From Shiraia sp. slf14 (Eukaryota; Ascomycota; Dothideomycetes; Pleosporales; Shiraiaceae), in the NCBI GenBank assembly GCA_000498155.1, contig AXZN01000024.1, forward strand, positions 558,001-622,000: a stretch of 64,000 nt of DNA, written 5' to 3'. The translations under genes and the position numbers were made by a program. Shown one piece after another: positions 25,346-36,464 of the stretch; positions within the stretch are counted from its first letter, which is position 1, and every line of letters begins with the position of its first letter. The notes under the pieces were generated by a model. It made no database searches. It was not told where the DNA came from and saw only the letters and a program-made list of their open reading frames with translations.

Positions 25346-25842
25346 AGAGAGCAGTGCTGTTTTGCATTTGCATATGAGATTGGCGAGGCGAAAAGGAGTT
25401 TATTACCACAATTTTTTGGTTAGCATCGATCACAAGCGCATCTCGCTGTGGATGCAGTTCAAATCGGTTCACGTATAAGTGAGAGAACAACGAATAATGA
25501 TGTAAAACAATAATAACAGATGTATAAGACCTTGTAGGCTTCAGCTCAATATATCACTATATCTCGTAAAGCTTCCCAGATAGCTTGTGTCTCCATTGCG
25601 ATATTTTAATCATTGGCAATTGTTGATTCTCCTATGCTCTGACTTCAGATACGAGCTCCCCCGTACAAGGATCGAAGAATCCCTGATATAAATTCCCATA
25701 TACTAAAAATCTCCTACGCCCAAACTCCTGGTGTGCGGTGAATTGTACTGCATGAACGCCATGATATCCACAACATTCGTTGTTAACACTTTATATCTCA
25801 ACTGCCCCGTCCAGTCTCCAGAGCTCGTACAATCAGATTGCA
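25346..25842. other. Convergent 3' flanks of the AT-hook gene and ost4
   Basis: No gene. Contains the partial 3'-flank repeat copy 4 and otherwise A/T-rich presumed UTR sequence. Confidence 0.4.
25500..25545 (+). repeat. MITE-like 3'-flank repeat, copy 4 (partial)
   Basis: Only the right half is recognisable: ATAACAGATGTATAAGACC then TTGTAGGCTTCAGCTCA, followed by ATATATCA. It lies 155 bp after the AT-hook gene stop and has that gene's orientation. The left half has decayed or was never present. Confidence 0.65.
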
Positions 25843-26007
25843 CTATGATGTCGCAACGTTCTTTGCCTTGCTTCCGACACCCTTTGACTTCGCCACAACG
25901 ATGTTGTCTTCCGAGTTGACTTCGAGGAAATGGTACAAGACAATTAACAGCATTGCGGCACTCCCGAGGAAGATGGCGAGCGTGTAGAGTTGGTCGTCTG
26001 TAATCAT
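25843..26007 (-). CDS. ost4: Oligosaccharyltransferase subunit Ost4
   Basis: A 54-residue membrane miniprotein, read straight through without introns. The sequence MITDDQLYTLAIFLGSAAML followed by LIVLYHFLEVN is almost exactly the single transmembrane helix of fungal Ost4, the subunit that holds Stt3 with Ost3/Ost6 in the ER oligosaccharyltransferase complex for N-glycosylation. The C-terminal tail (about residues 32-54) is hydrophilic and longer than the 36-residue yeast protein, which is common in filamentous fungi. It is too short for usual ORF thresholds. It lies head to head with tma46, 444 bp apart. Confidence 0.9.
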   Translation of the reverse strand: MITDDQLYTLAIFLGSAAMLLIVLYHFLEVNSEDNIVVAKSKGVGSKAKNVATS

Positions 26008-26451
26008 CTTGGAGTTGGGGGCGCGCGTTGATGTAGATCAATCGAATGCTGTCTGCTTCAAACCAGCTTCTGTGGTCAGTAAGCGCAAATTGGAGCGCAT
26101 GTGTCAATGGACATACATTAGCGAGAGCAATCAGACTCAGACTGGAGCTGGAATTGGACTGGGTAGCGAATGGCGATGTTGTACTTGGTCGAGTGTATGC
26201 GCGTATACGTCAAGGCCACCTTGAAGCTTCGGCGAGTCGGAGTTCACTGGTGCGCTCGAGCCAGCAGCCCTCCATTGCCTCCGCCACCAAGTCTTTCCCG
26301 CTCCACCCCACACATCGTCATTCTCACTTTGACACACACACGACCAGGCACCCTCGACACCGCCACGAATCGCGCCGCCACCCCGCTCCGCTGCCGATTC
26401 GAAGAAAGAATATTTTGTTCACCCACACTCATTTAATCCAATACCGCAAAG
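26008..26451. promoter_or_regulatory. Divergent promoter, ost4 and tma46
   Basis: A 444-bp spacer between divergent ATGs, C-rich on the plus strand towards tma46 (CCTCCGCCACC, CACACACACG). No other gene seen. Confidence 0.4.
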
Positions 26452-27519
26452 ATGCCACCCAAAGGCAAAGGCGATCAGCCCAAGGCGAAGAAGGTCGTCG
26501 TCGATAAAACTTTTGGCATGAAAAATAAAAAGGGTGGAGCGGCACAAAAACAGATCAAGCAGATCAATGCCACAGCTGCAGCAGGCGGTACTCCCGAACA
26601 GAAACGCAAAGAGGCCGAAAAGCTACAACGAGAGAAGGAAAAGGCAGCTGCCGAACAGGCGCGCAAGGAAGTCGCCGAGCTCTTCAAGCCCGTCCAGGTT
26701 CAAAAGGTACCATTTGGTACTGATCCAAAGACTGTATTATGTCAGTTCTTCAAAAAGGGCAACTGTGAGAAGGGCAAGAAGTGCAAGTTCAGCCATGACC
26801 TCAACGTCGAGCGCAAAACCGAGAAGAGGAGTTTGTATACTGACAGCAGAGACAAGGAGGCTGAAGAAGAGGAAAAGAAGAAGGAGACCAATGCTGAGTG
26901 GGACGAAGAAAAGCTGCGCAATGTTGTATTGAGCAAGCACGGCAACCCCAAAACCACGACCGACAAGGTGTGCAAATACTTTATCCAAGCCATCGAGGAC
27001 CAAAAATATGGATGGTTCTGGGTATGCCCCAATAACGGAGACAAGTGCATGTACAAGCACTCGTTGCCACCAGGGTAAGTAATCAGCATCTGGAGATCGA
27101 CCGATGGTGAATTAACATGTCACAGATTCGTCATCAAAACTAAAGAACAGCGTGCTGCTGAGAAGGCCCTTATGGCAAACTCACCACTGGCCACCCTCAC
27201 ACTCGAAGATTTCCTTGAATCTGAGCGCCACAAACTCACTGGCAAACTCACACCTGTCACCGTTGAGACTTTTGCAAAATGGAAGAAGGAGCGTATGGAC
27301 AAGAAGCAGGCTGAGGAAGAGGCCAAGAAGATGAAAGACGCAACTGGTAGGGCTTTGTTCGAAAAGGGCGATTGGGAAAAGGACAGCGATGCAGACAGCG
27401 ACGACGAAGACGAGGGCGGCTGGAACATCGAACAAATGCGACGAGAAACCGAAGCTGCGCGGGCAAGGAAAGAAGAAGAGCGGATGGCCGCTCAGTTGGG
27501 TCAGACTACCATCTCTTGA
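26452..27519 (+). CDS. tma46: Translation-associated CCCH protein TMA46/ZC3H15 (DFRP1)
   Basis: Binds and stabilises the developmentally regulated GTP-binding protein Rbg1/DRG1 and associates with ribosomes. Exons 26452-27074 and 27126-27519, 338 residues. The Lys-rich N-terminus (MPPKGKGDQPKAKKVVVDKT) with FGMKNKKG is characteristic. The first CCCH zinc finger is at about residues 98-116 (CQFFKKGNCEKGKKCKFSH); the second begins CKYFIQAIEDQKYGWFWVCP and ends in CMYKH near residue 203. The DRG-binding region (LTLEDFLESERHKL) and an acidic tail with DSDADSDDEDEGGW follow. Length, finger spacing and order match the family, so the identification is firm. Confidence 0.94.
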
Positions 27520-28036
27520 AATACGAACATATCGAAAAAGTGCGCGTAGGTCCTCAGGGACGGAGCATATGCACCTCTGCCACGCAATGCTGCAAAAGCT
27601 TGCAGGCCAGGTCATATCAAGCCACTGTCGGCGGATGGATACAGACTGTCGCCATTGAATCAACATCCTCAGCTTTGCTTGCTTGAGGCACGTCACGATG
27701 CTGTATGCGCATTATAGCAGCCTCCCCGGGAAGGGTTGTCGGGTGTCTGGCGTTACGGACATTACTATAGCACACGAGGCATTATTACACGGCTTGCCAG
27801 CCTGCTCATGATAAAAATTCATGACTATTCTTCCACGAATTTACTTATGTTATTCGCAATCTATATGTAAACTTCTAGTCTGCCATGTAGAAAGATCATA
27901 TCAAAACTATTGCCTTTTTGTACTTGCCCAGTGTTCCAATGCACCAAAGAATTTCTGGAACTACCTGGAGGATACGATGACATGATAGAATGCACGCCTA
28001 CTTCAAATCAAGATATGTAATAATCATAATAGAGCG
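27520..28036. other. Convergent 3' flanks, no gene
   Basis: Presumed tma46 3' UTR followed by A/T-rich spacer leading into the repeat copy 5. Small open frames here are shadows or chance. Confidence 0.4.
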
Positions 28037-28125
28037 AGCTGAATCTTACAAGACTTTAAAGGTCGTTAATATTTTTATCCTCTGCTATCTGTCTTCATCC
28101 GCAGCAAAATTCTGTAAGGCTTCTC
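28037..28125 (-). repeat. MITE-like 3'-flank repeat, copy 5
   Basis: On the plus strand it runs from GCTGAATCTTACAAGAC through TATCTGTCTTCATCCGCAGC to TTCTGTAAGGCTTCTCA. Consensus orientation is minus, the same as the flavin monooxygenase gene whose stop codon is 180 bp away. Confidence 0.75.
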
Positions 28126-28305
28126 AACAAGGTCCTTCATACATATTCAAAAACCTTGTATTCGATACACATGTAGCCCAAAAGCTTGATCCTTTTCCAG
28201 GACTTAAATATATATACTTTATCCAATCATATCAATCAATCCCACTCCACCTCCCCTCAAAATATTTACGAAGAAACTACTCAATCCCCTTTGTATTACA
28301 TCTCT

Positions 28306-30251
28306 CTACAAACTCGCCTTCTCACCTCCCATCTTCTTGCCTGTAACAACCTCGAAATACTTATTCAGCGCATCACACGTTCCAGTTCCCTCCTCGAGCT
28401 TCACGACTACACCCACGTACCCATCAGGGCGCACGACGACTACACCGCCGCGCTCCTGGTCCAATCCCATCTTCGCGTGCGCAGCAGCCTTGGCGTCAGG
28501 GACACGTTGATCCCAAACGTCGTCTGCGTAGACGTGATCGGCGTAGCGCGCTAGGATGGTGGGTAATTGCTCATCGATGTGGATATTTGCGCGGGGAGCG
28601 TTGAAAATGAGAGCGAGGGTGAGGAAAGACGAATGCGGGTTGTGATGTTCATGGTAGCGGTCTTTGGAGTTGAGATCTTGATGCAAGAAGGACGAGAAGA
28701 AAGATGTGGATTGCGACATGTTGGTTGCGAGATCTTTGATGGCGCGTGAGGTCTTTTCCAGGGCGCCGCCGAAGAGGAAGATGCGGTATGAGCCGTTCAG
28801 GGGAATTTCTTGCTCGAGGTGGACGACGTTGGCGTCGACGACGCGGGTTACGGTTGCGGGGGTGAGGATTCGGCCGGTTCTTTGGGTGGTGCCGTGCTCG
28901 TATTGGAGGTAGAGGGGATGCTGGGCGGGATGTTTGGGGCCCCAGTTTATGGTGTTGGGGTTGTAGGCTACGCCATAGCCTGAGGTGAATTCGCAGGAGG
29001 CTTTGAAGGTCTTGATGAATTCGTTGTCGCCGACTTCGTTGGCAACTGCGCCGGCTACTTCGCCTGCTGAGGGAATGCGTGTAGAGAAGAGTTTTGCGTA
29101 ACGGGCATCAAAGTCGAGAAGGGTTTCGGCAATGAGTTGACGCTCGGATTCGTATGTCTTGAGGACTTCACGAGGTGCCCAGCCGGATTCGACGTGGTGG
29201 ATCTTCCAGGCCAGATTTACGGCGTCGAGGAATGCGGTGTTCATTCCCTGGCCTGCTTTGGGGGAGTGGGTGTGGCAAGCGTCTCCTCCCATGAATACAC
29301 GCTCGTCGAGAGTATATCGCTCGGCGATACCTTGACCAATTGGGTAGACAGAGTACCATTCTATCCGATCCCATGTGATTGTGTAAGGTTTCAGAATTTC
29401 TTGCGCGAGACGTTGGGTTTCTTCAGCAGAAACTTGCTTGCGAGGATCCCAGTCTTTGTCGGTCGAGCTGGCGACTTGAATATAGAGGCGGACCATGTTA
29501 TTTTCACGGGGAATAACCATGATGCTGCCAGCATCAGAATGAATTGTGCATTTCATCTGGATTGAAATTAGTATATGCGTTGTTTGTTGGTTCACAGCTC
29601 CAAAAGACGTACCTTGATATCAGGGAAGTTGGTCCGTACAACACCATCCATGACGCCCCATACGTGTGCAATAGGATCCTTGTACCTGATTTTGACACCA
29701 AGTTGCTCTCTTATGAAACTACGTGCACCTTCACCGCTGAACAAGTACTTTGCTCGTACAGTTTCTGTTTGTGTGCCGTCTACATGTGCAAGGTTGACTT
29801 CGACAGGATATGTAGCGTCCTTTCCATCATTCTTGAAGCCAGTAATCGTCCAAGGTCTCTGGAGTTTGGTACCGTTTTTTTCAATGTCCTCAATGAAAAC
29901 ACGCTCGATTAAGCCTTGATGCAGCAGCGTTGTGAATGGATACCGCGCATCGATGAACTTTGGGCAACTAGCCCAAGTTCCTGTGCGATGAATGCCCTTG
30001 GCAGCTGGGTCCCAGAAGGCAACCTCGTACACTTTGGCGGGTTCATATTCCATAATCTTGCGCTTCAAGCCCATGTTTCGCAACAGGTCCAACGAGCGTG
30101 GTTGAATGCCGTCTGCTCGTCCGGTGGGTGTAGGCTCTGGCCTGTTGTCGATGTGCTTGATTTTGTATCCCCATCGTGCCAGGCATGTCGAGAGACAAAG
30201 ACCGACAGGTCCTGCGCCCACGATGACAATATCGTAGTTCTCCACCGCCAT
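28306..30251 (-). CDS. FAD-dependent phenol 2-monooxygenase-like hydroxylase
   Basis: Class A flavoprotein hydroxylase for phenolic or other aromatic substrates. Exons on the minus strand are 30251-29613 and 29556-28306 (intron 29557-29612), 629 residues. The FAD-binding GxGxxG is in VIVGAGPVGLCLS (residues 9-21), the DG motif in GRADGIQPRS, and the second FAD motif in FMGGDACHTHSPKAGQGMN. The C-terminal 200 residues have the thioredoxin-like fold seen in phenol hydroxylase dimers (RPDGYVGVVVKLEEG). It could serve aromatic catabolism or a secondary-metabolite step; no pathway partners are adjacent. No targeting signal. Confidence 0.92.
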
Positions 30252-32088
30252 GTTAAACCGTCCGATAAGAGGTGTGAGGAGAACACAGGTACAATATACA
30301 AGCCCCGCGACGATCGTTTAAATTCGCGGTTATGGAGATAATGTATGACGGCTTTGAGAGATACGATTTAGATTAATTCAATGTCGAGATCAGCATCAGC
30401 AATGCGCGACAGGCCGCTTTAAGAATCGCATCCTAGCGCTACGCACGAGCTCCATGGCAGACAAGACGGGAATGGAATGCTGGCCGGCAATAACATCGGT
30501 TGTGCTAAACGTCCAACCTGGACTCTTAGTACACCCCGTGTACTATGCCGTCATGTTGCGGGGAGCGTGGGCGGAAACGCTGTACGGCACTTTAAACGCC
30601 AAGAAATGGTTGTTTCAGGTTTAGCGGCTGTTCTGGAGCGGTTAGCTGAGGATAGTTTACGAATGGCCAGGCGCGGAAAACTCGGGGGACGCCCACGCGG
30701 CATGAATACAGGTACTTGGGTACTCCACTTGTCGTTCCCACAATTACCGTGTGTCTCTTCCTTGAGTATTCCAGGGTTGACGTTAATTTTAGCGCTTCTT
30801 GACCTCGGGGGAAAGCACGTGGCTACTTTAGAAGTATAACCGCTGCACCCAATCACCACCGTTCGAGAGAATAAGCGAGTGAGTTCCGAGTGAGACTATG
30901 TCACTAATTCCTGCAACAGTGCGGCGCAGAAGATAGGCGATGAAATGAACATAAAAGTAACTACATCTAAGCAATTTGCATGATCTAGATGATCGTATTA
31001 GTACTATTTCTCTTCAATTCTGGCGACAGCATTCATTTCTCCTACTGTCATGAATTATTAGCGTTGTATAAGCCATATCTTGCGAAGGCTCCTTCTTACC
31101 TCATCTATCACTTCTAAGGGGGGCCGCAATCAAACCTCGAAATGCATACAAGCTAACAGGTCCCTTATAACTTTCTCGAATGCTGTTGCAGGCACTCGGA
31201 TAGAATTACACTGCTTGCATTCTCACTGTGTGCATGACTTGAATGCTATACAATAAGTTTGAAAGTCTTCTTCCAAATCTTCTCGAACGTTCACTAGTCA
31301 TGAAATGTTCGAAGATGTAAGTTCATCCCCAATACAAGAATATCAGCTTGATCAATCAAGTTTGCTAATCTTGAGCGAGTCCCGTCACTGAGGGTAGTAC
31401 ATTGGATCCTAAGGGGCATGCCAAGTAACTCCGACTATCTGCAAATAGGTCATCTGCGTCGAGGTCCTCCCCTCGCTGGGGTGCTGTGTCTGTAAGCGCA
31501 TGATGCGAGATGCAAAGGTTTGCCTGAATTCATGCATGAGTCATTTTGCTACTGTCTCGACTATCTCTGTAGCTCACCGGAATGGAGAAGGAAGAGCACT
31601 GAAAGCCACCTTCAGAGAAGCTGAAGTTGTGGCGAAGCTCTACTCTATCAGGCAGACCCATAACCTGGCCAATATGGAACAAGTTGAGTCGAGTGGTAAG
31701 AGTCCCTCTCTTACTCAAAAGAAGAATCAAAGCCTGAAAGATGCCCTGAGGGACCTTACAACACTGCCACATGTGGTAGTAGTAGTAGTAGCTATATCTG
31801 CGCGAAGATCATCGACCGGTAGCAGCAGGGTATGGTCCGGCGAGAATGCGCATAGGCATACCTTGGTAAGCACCGGTCAATACCAACTGCACTTGACTTC
31901 ACCATCATGAGAACCACGGGCGTCTAAGCCTCCAAATCACAATGTTTCGAGGCTAATGATGAAGGCAACTATTCTTCTGCTCGAGTATTTATGGAGGGTC
32001 ACTCTCGTTGCTTTGGAAGCTTCATCACTCACATCTCATCTCAGCCTCGTCATATCTCTACCTACCTAGGCACTCCTGTATTGGCATT
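30252..32088. other. Gene-poor intergenic region
   Basis: Presumed promoter of the monooxygenase gene on the minus strand, then 1.5 kb with no supported gene. A 136-codon plus-strand frame around 31500-31910 shows no family resemblance. A run of TAGTAGTAGTAGTAG occurs near 31778. Confidence 0.35.
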
Positions 32089-32697
32089 ATGCCAGCTGAA
32101 TCACGTAATCCCCGCCCCAGCCGTACTGGCCAGGAGTCTCCCAGTCTCCCACATCGGCCTCATCAACAAACTGGCCACGAGGATTCTGGGAAAACTACAC
32201 GCAACCATCCCGACGGGGCGGACAATACCAGAGACATATATTCTACACCCGGCCCATACAACACATCAGGACCAGCGGCTGCACGAGAGCCTTCGCAGCA
32301 GGAATTTCCAAATCGCATTCATCTCAGCCCAACAGCAGAGAGCGGTAGCCAAATGATTGTTTACAGCGATGGTAATAACAACACCGGAGGCGATAGAACC
32401 CGCGGCGGCAGATATACTGGAGCGCACAACGGTCAAAATGGGAACAAGTCAAATCACAATTCTTATCACGCCCACTCTGGCTCCGAACGTCAGAATGACT
32501 CTGTAGAGGCAGAGAATCACAGACGTAGAGAAAGAGTGACTACCACGCTGGGCGCTGATTTGGGTCCCGCTGGGAAAACTCAAATACATCTCACTACTTT
32601 GGACAGTGCGAATGTCGAGAAGATATTTTGTGAAGGGTCCGAAATTGAAAGATCCAATGTATCCTTTACGTCTATCAGGAACTCGACCATCAAATAG
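32089..32697 (+). CDS. Hypothetical disordered Asn/Gly-rich protein next to HET gene
   Basis: A 202-residue open frame starting MPAESRNPRPSRTGQ; the frame is also open upstream to 32008. Residues 1-80 are Pro/Ser/His-rich and disordered. Around residues 85-135 it is rich in Asn, Gly and His (SDGNNNTGGDRTRGG, NGQNGNKSNHNSYHAH), the composition of prion-like segments. The last 45 residues look more ordered (TQIHLTTLDSANVEKIF, RSNVSFTSIRNSTIK). No introns are needed. I know no family for it. Its place 630 bp upstream of a HET-domain gene in the same direction is suggestive only. It may also be a chance frame. Confidence 0.35.
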   Translation: MPAESRNPRPSRTGQESPSLPHRPHQQTGHEDSGKTTRNHPDGADNTRDIYSTPGPYNTSGPAAAREPSQQEFPNRIHLSPTAESGSQMIVYSDGNNNTGGDRTRGGRYTGAHNGQNGNKSNHNSYHAHSGSERQNDSVEAENHRRRERVTTTLGADLGPAGKTQIHLTTLDSANVEKIFCEGSEIERSNVSFTSIRNSTIK

Positions 32698-33327
32698 ATT
32701 TCGAGTGGATGGACTGGCAGTGATTGTTGCATTGTGAGAAGTTATCGAGGCGTGCAAGAGAAACAAAGTTTGGAAGGCTCGGTACTTTACATGGCGCGTA
32801 GCATCACGGTGTCCTTCGAAGGCGATTTTCTTGGCTGATACACATCATACATTATCGCCTCGGCTGTCACAGTGGATTTTTCCGATATCACAGTTGTATT
32901 TCAATTGAAATTGTTTTCATCTTATGCATTTTCCCAACACATTTGATATGCCGAATTTCTGACACCGATTAGGAACGAAATGGACGTGGCCGCAGTTGCG
33001 GTCTTCGAGATGGCGGGGTTGCTCATGTGAGAAATAGTAGGCTTGCGCAAGGTGCCACAGCACACACATATATACACCTGAGTACCTATTGGAGCCAGTA
33101 TTTCTGAGCACATGTCATACCACTATTGGAGCCGGTAAAAAGTGATTCCTTTTAATGAAAATTTCGAGCGACCGCAACATGTGTCTGCTGCTTCGCTCTC
33201 ACCGGTTTCCGTCACTTCAGAGAGCCTTATAAATACTACGCCAGCCTCGATATTTCGAAAACTCAGCCCAAGGTATGAAAGTACTCTCACCAACGATACA
33301 TTGAACGCTGAGTTTGTATAGGCAGAT
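32698..33327. promoter_or_regulatory. Upstream region of the HET gene with TATA box and possible leader intron
   Basis: A TATAAATA lies at 33228-33235, about 95 bp before the HET start codon. A possible 49-nt leader intron runs 33273-33321 (GTATGA donor, GTATAG acceptor, GCTGAG branch). No gene in the rest. Confidence 0.45.
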
Positions 33328-35115
33328 ATGACAGTTTCTCGGAGGCAAATTGGTCAAGGCGAAACGAAGATCCAGTCCCGAGAGAAGCACCAAAGTATGT
33401 CGGAGATCGGTCGAAAGGCTAAAGAACTGCTACAAAGATGTCAGGAGCAACATACATCGTGTCAATACTGCACGGCCTATAACGAGATGCCTACAAGAAT
33501 GTTGTGTCTGCGGGATAATAATGTTCGTCTTGTGTCATCGGATAACATTGGAGAAGCCAAGCCCTATGCAACGCTGAGCTACTGCTGGGGGCCGGACAAG
33601 CAAGAGCACAGCCTCACAACTGAAAATCAATGCGTATATCACAATGGTATCCAAGAAAACGAGCTACCCAAGACTCTGAAAGACACCATCGATCTCTTGC
33701 GATTGTTACACATAGAGTACGTTTGGATTGATTCAATGTGTATCTTGCAAGACAGCCACGAAGATTGGCTTAACGAATCCAAGCAGATGCACAAAACATA
33801 CTCTTCCGCGTATCTTTGTGTCTCAGCACTGTATGGGCAAGCCAGTACGTCAGGATTATTTGGTATGCAGAAATCGAAGACAAATGATCATAAAATATCA
33901 TCTAAGAAGTCATCGTTCATGTCCTTATTTGATTCCTTCCCTCTAAATCATCGATGCTGGACGCTCCAAGAACGATTGCTGTCTCGTAGGCTGCTTCATG
34001 TCACTGGATCCGATATTTGGCTGGAGTGTAGAGTAGACCTGGTGCGATACAATTATAACGATGAGTCCCTTTATACGGAGCGACCGAGATGCTCTGGAAC
34101 ATTTCTCGAGCTTTCTAACTTTGCGCGAGTTGTTCTATCATTAGCAGGAAGAATAGAAAAGGCCGAAGCCGAGATTTTGGCTTCATGGTACCAAGTGGTC
34201 ATGGAGTACTGCCCGAGAAAACTTTCGCATGAATCAGATAGACTCATTGCAATCGACGGCATAAGGAATTTGTACCAAGGATACATGAATTGCGATTATT
34301 TCCATGGCCTGTGGAGGGATGATATATACAACGGCCTTCTCTGGTTCAATGGAGAACAGGCATTGAGGAGCATCTCGAAGTGCATCGTTGACCCTCTGGC
34401 CGTTCCTCTCTTTCATGCTTACGATGCTGGAGACGTCGAGTCTCCCTCATTTTACAGTTCAATGATCCTCAAAGAAGGCTCGGATCGGAGACTCTATAAA
34501 GAAGACCATACCGAGAGGTCTGTGAGCGACTCTCAAGCCGCGAACTCCCTGGAAACCTCATCTCCAGAAATGGTCCCATCCTGGAGTTGGGCAGCAGCAG
34601 GCCGCAAACGCATCAGCTTTTGTTATGTAGATAGCCAGAAATGGTTAGTCTCTAACAACATCGAACGCCTGAGAGTGAGGTATGCTCAATTTCGATATCT
34701 GCGGATAGGAAACGCTATAAAACCGTGTCTCGAGCTTAACGGAACCATTGCTAGTATTGAAATTGAAGATAGCACCCACGGAAATTTGATAGCACAACTT
34801 GCATATCACTTTGAGTGCAATGAGATCCAGTATAGGAGCAAGGGAAGGAGTAACGTTTTCTTCGATCAAGAATCGAATGAAAAAATGCCGATGTGCAAAG
34901 CGCTACTGGTCTACCAGGCTGGGTTTAGCGACGAGAGTGCGGACAGATCACACTACACACTCCTTCTCCTCCAGGAGATACCCGAACTGCAATCCTCGTA
35001 CGAAATTAGGATCTTCAAGCGCATTGGCATGGCGTTTTTCGAAGCGTTGTCTTCCAAATCCGAAATTCTTGCACATATAGCTCGCAAAAAGAGGGAGAAA
35101 ATTATTTTGATTTAA
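33328..35115 (+). CDS. HET-domain (heterokaryon incompatibility) protein
   Basis: A 595-residue protein with no introns. The HET domain spans about residues 75-230: it has the three conserved blocks, YATLSYCWGPD (about 81-91), YVWIDSMCILQDS (about 131-143) with a following W, and the A/G-rich segment with SALYGQASTSGLFG. After a spacer the WTLQERLLSRRLLH motif, usual after HET domains, is present near residues 211-224. HET proteins trigger cell death when incompatible strains fuse, and many paralogues have unknown partners. The C-terminal half carries no repeat domain that I recognise. The gene is intact, and a TATA box lies upstream. Confidence 0.93.
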   Translation: MTVSRRQIGQGETKIQSREKHQSMSEIGRKAKELLQRCQEQHTSCQYCTAYNEMPTRMLCLRDNNVRLVSSDNIGEAKPYATLSYCWGPDKQEHSLTTENQCVYHNGIQENELPKTLKDTIDLLRLLHIEYVWIDSMCILQDSHEDWLNESKQMHKTYSSAYLCVSALYGQASTSGLFGMQKSKTNDHKISSKKSSFMSLFDSFPLNHRCWTLQERLLSRRLLHVTGSDIWLECRVDLVRYNYNDESLYTERPRCSGTFLELSNFARVVLSLAGRIEKAEAEILASWYQVVMEYCPRKLSHESDRLIAIDGIRNLYQGYMNCDYFHGLWRDDIYNGLLWFNGEQALRSISKCIVDPLAVPLFHAYDAGDVESPSFYSSMILKEGSDRRLYKEDHTERSVSDSQAANSLETSSPEMVPSWSWAAAGRKRISFCYVDSQKWLVSNNIERLRVRYAQFRYLRIGNAIKPCLELNGTIASIEIEDSTHGNLIAQLAYHFECNEIQYRSKGRSNVFFDQESNEKMPMCKALLVYQAGFSDESADRSHYTLLLLQEIPELQSSYEIRIFKRIGMAFFEALSSKSEILAHIARKKREKIILI

Positions 35116-36108
35116 ACATCCAATGAAGGAAGTTCGCAGGCCCTTGGTATGAGTTGCCGGTTCTAAGGTTGCGACTAGTCTGGCAAGCTGATTCTGAGCT
35201 TACGGCGAGGGGCATGCCAATTACGACAGGGTGAACAGCGCAAGGTCCAAATCAAGGAATTCGTGATACAAGTAGTACAACCAAATTGTACTCGTGTTAC
35301 AGTCTTAATCATGATCCGCACAACAAACAATGTAATATTCCATCTCAACGCACACTGGAATCAACCCGATTTCAACAATCGATATTGGAGAGTTTCGCCG
35401 AAATTTGCATGAGACGCATTAAAATTTGATAACAAGATTGTCTTTTAAATAGTCTTTCCTTTAATTTCTCATTGAATATATTGTGCCACTTGACAACTGC
35501 ATTCGTAAACTCAGAAAAATCAATTTCCCTTCAAGATAAAGTCTCCAACACAATAAATCTCCTGCTTGGTATGTCTTCGAGACTTCGACAGAGATGTATG
35601 ATGACTAACACCAATTAATTCGTGGATCATTCATCTGCATTCTCTCACATCCAACTTACCCTTTGTTATGCAGAACATAGGCACCACATATCGACACACA
35701 AAAGCCAAACATGTTAGCCCAAATCCCAAAAGTCTCCAAACCATCAAAACTAAATTATATACTCCGCGTCTGCAAAAATAGCAACCGCAACGCGCTCATT
35801 GCTCACCTCCATTCTGCTTTCGCAACACACAGACCTCAAGGCCGCACCTCTCCTTTTCAAAAGTCATACTCTCTAAGCACATTCTCATGAGACTCGCCCA
35901 TCTCAATGGAAGGAAATCAAAGAATACATCAACATCAACAGCCAAACTAAAGTCAATTTCAGCATTGGCGATTCCGTCTTGTACTCTTACAAATCATCCG
36001 CGAATCGCAATGAGATATCAAAATGTTGTTTTGTTCCATCGCTTAGCGAGTAATCGAAGGGGATTGTAGAGTGATCGCCCAAAAATAACACATGTAATGT
36101 CAAAGTAA
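35116..36108. other. A/T-rich intergenic region
   Basis: No gene seen. A/T-rich between the HET gene and the 3' flank of nat1, with no TE-like open frames. Confidence 0.4.
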
Positions 36109-36195
36109 GCTGAAGCCTACAGATCCTTACAAACCTATTGAAACTTTTCGTATGTCTCTCTGTAGTCCGCAGACTAGCTCACGTAGCGCTTCTAC
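36109..36195 (-). repeat. MITE-like 3'-flank repeat, copy 6
   Basis: Plus-strand left end is AGCTGAAGCCTACAGATCC; the right end is degenerate (TAGCGCTTCTAC), with CTCTGTAGTCCGCAG inside matching the family core. Consensus orientation is minus, like nat1, whose stop is 269 bp away. Confidence 0.6.
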
Positions 36196-36464
36196 AATCG
36201 CACGACAAATCTTCAACCTCACATTTCATGACAACAAAGCGCAAAGAAACTCACAGCACAGTTTCGATAACAATTCGGCTAGCTTTATTGCTTCTATCTG
36301 CACTTTTGAGAAGATGCTAAACGAGCAAAAGGAGCCCGCCATGATCCATCTGTACAAACGCTATGCACTCATCTATACAAGCGCATGCAATTCATGCCGA
36401 TGTGGGAATAGACTGAGAAGTGACAGACGTTAACATCACAGTGGACTTACCAGGAATACGATTT

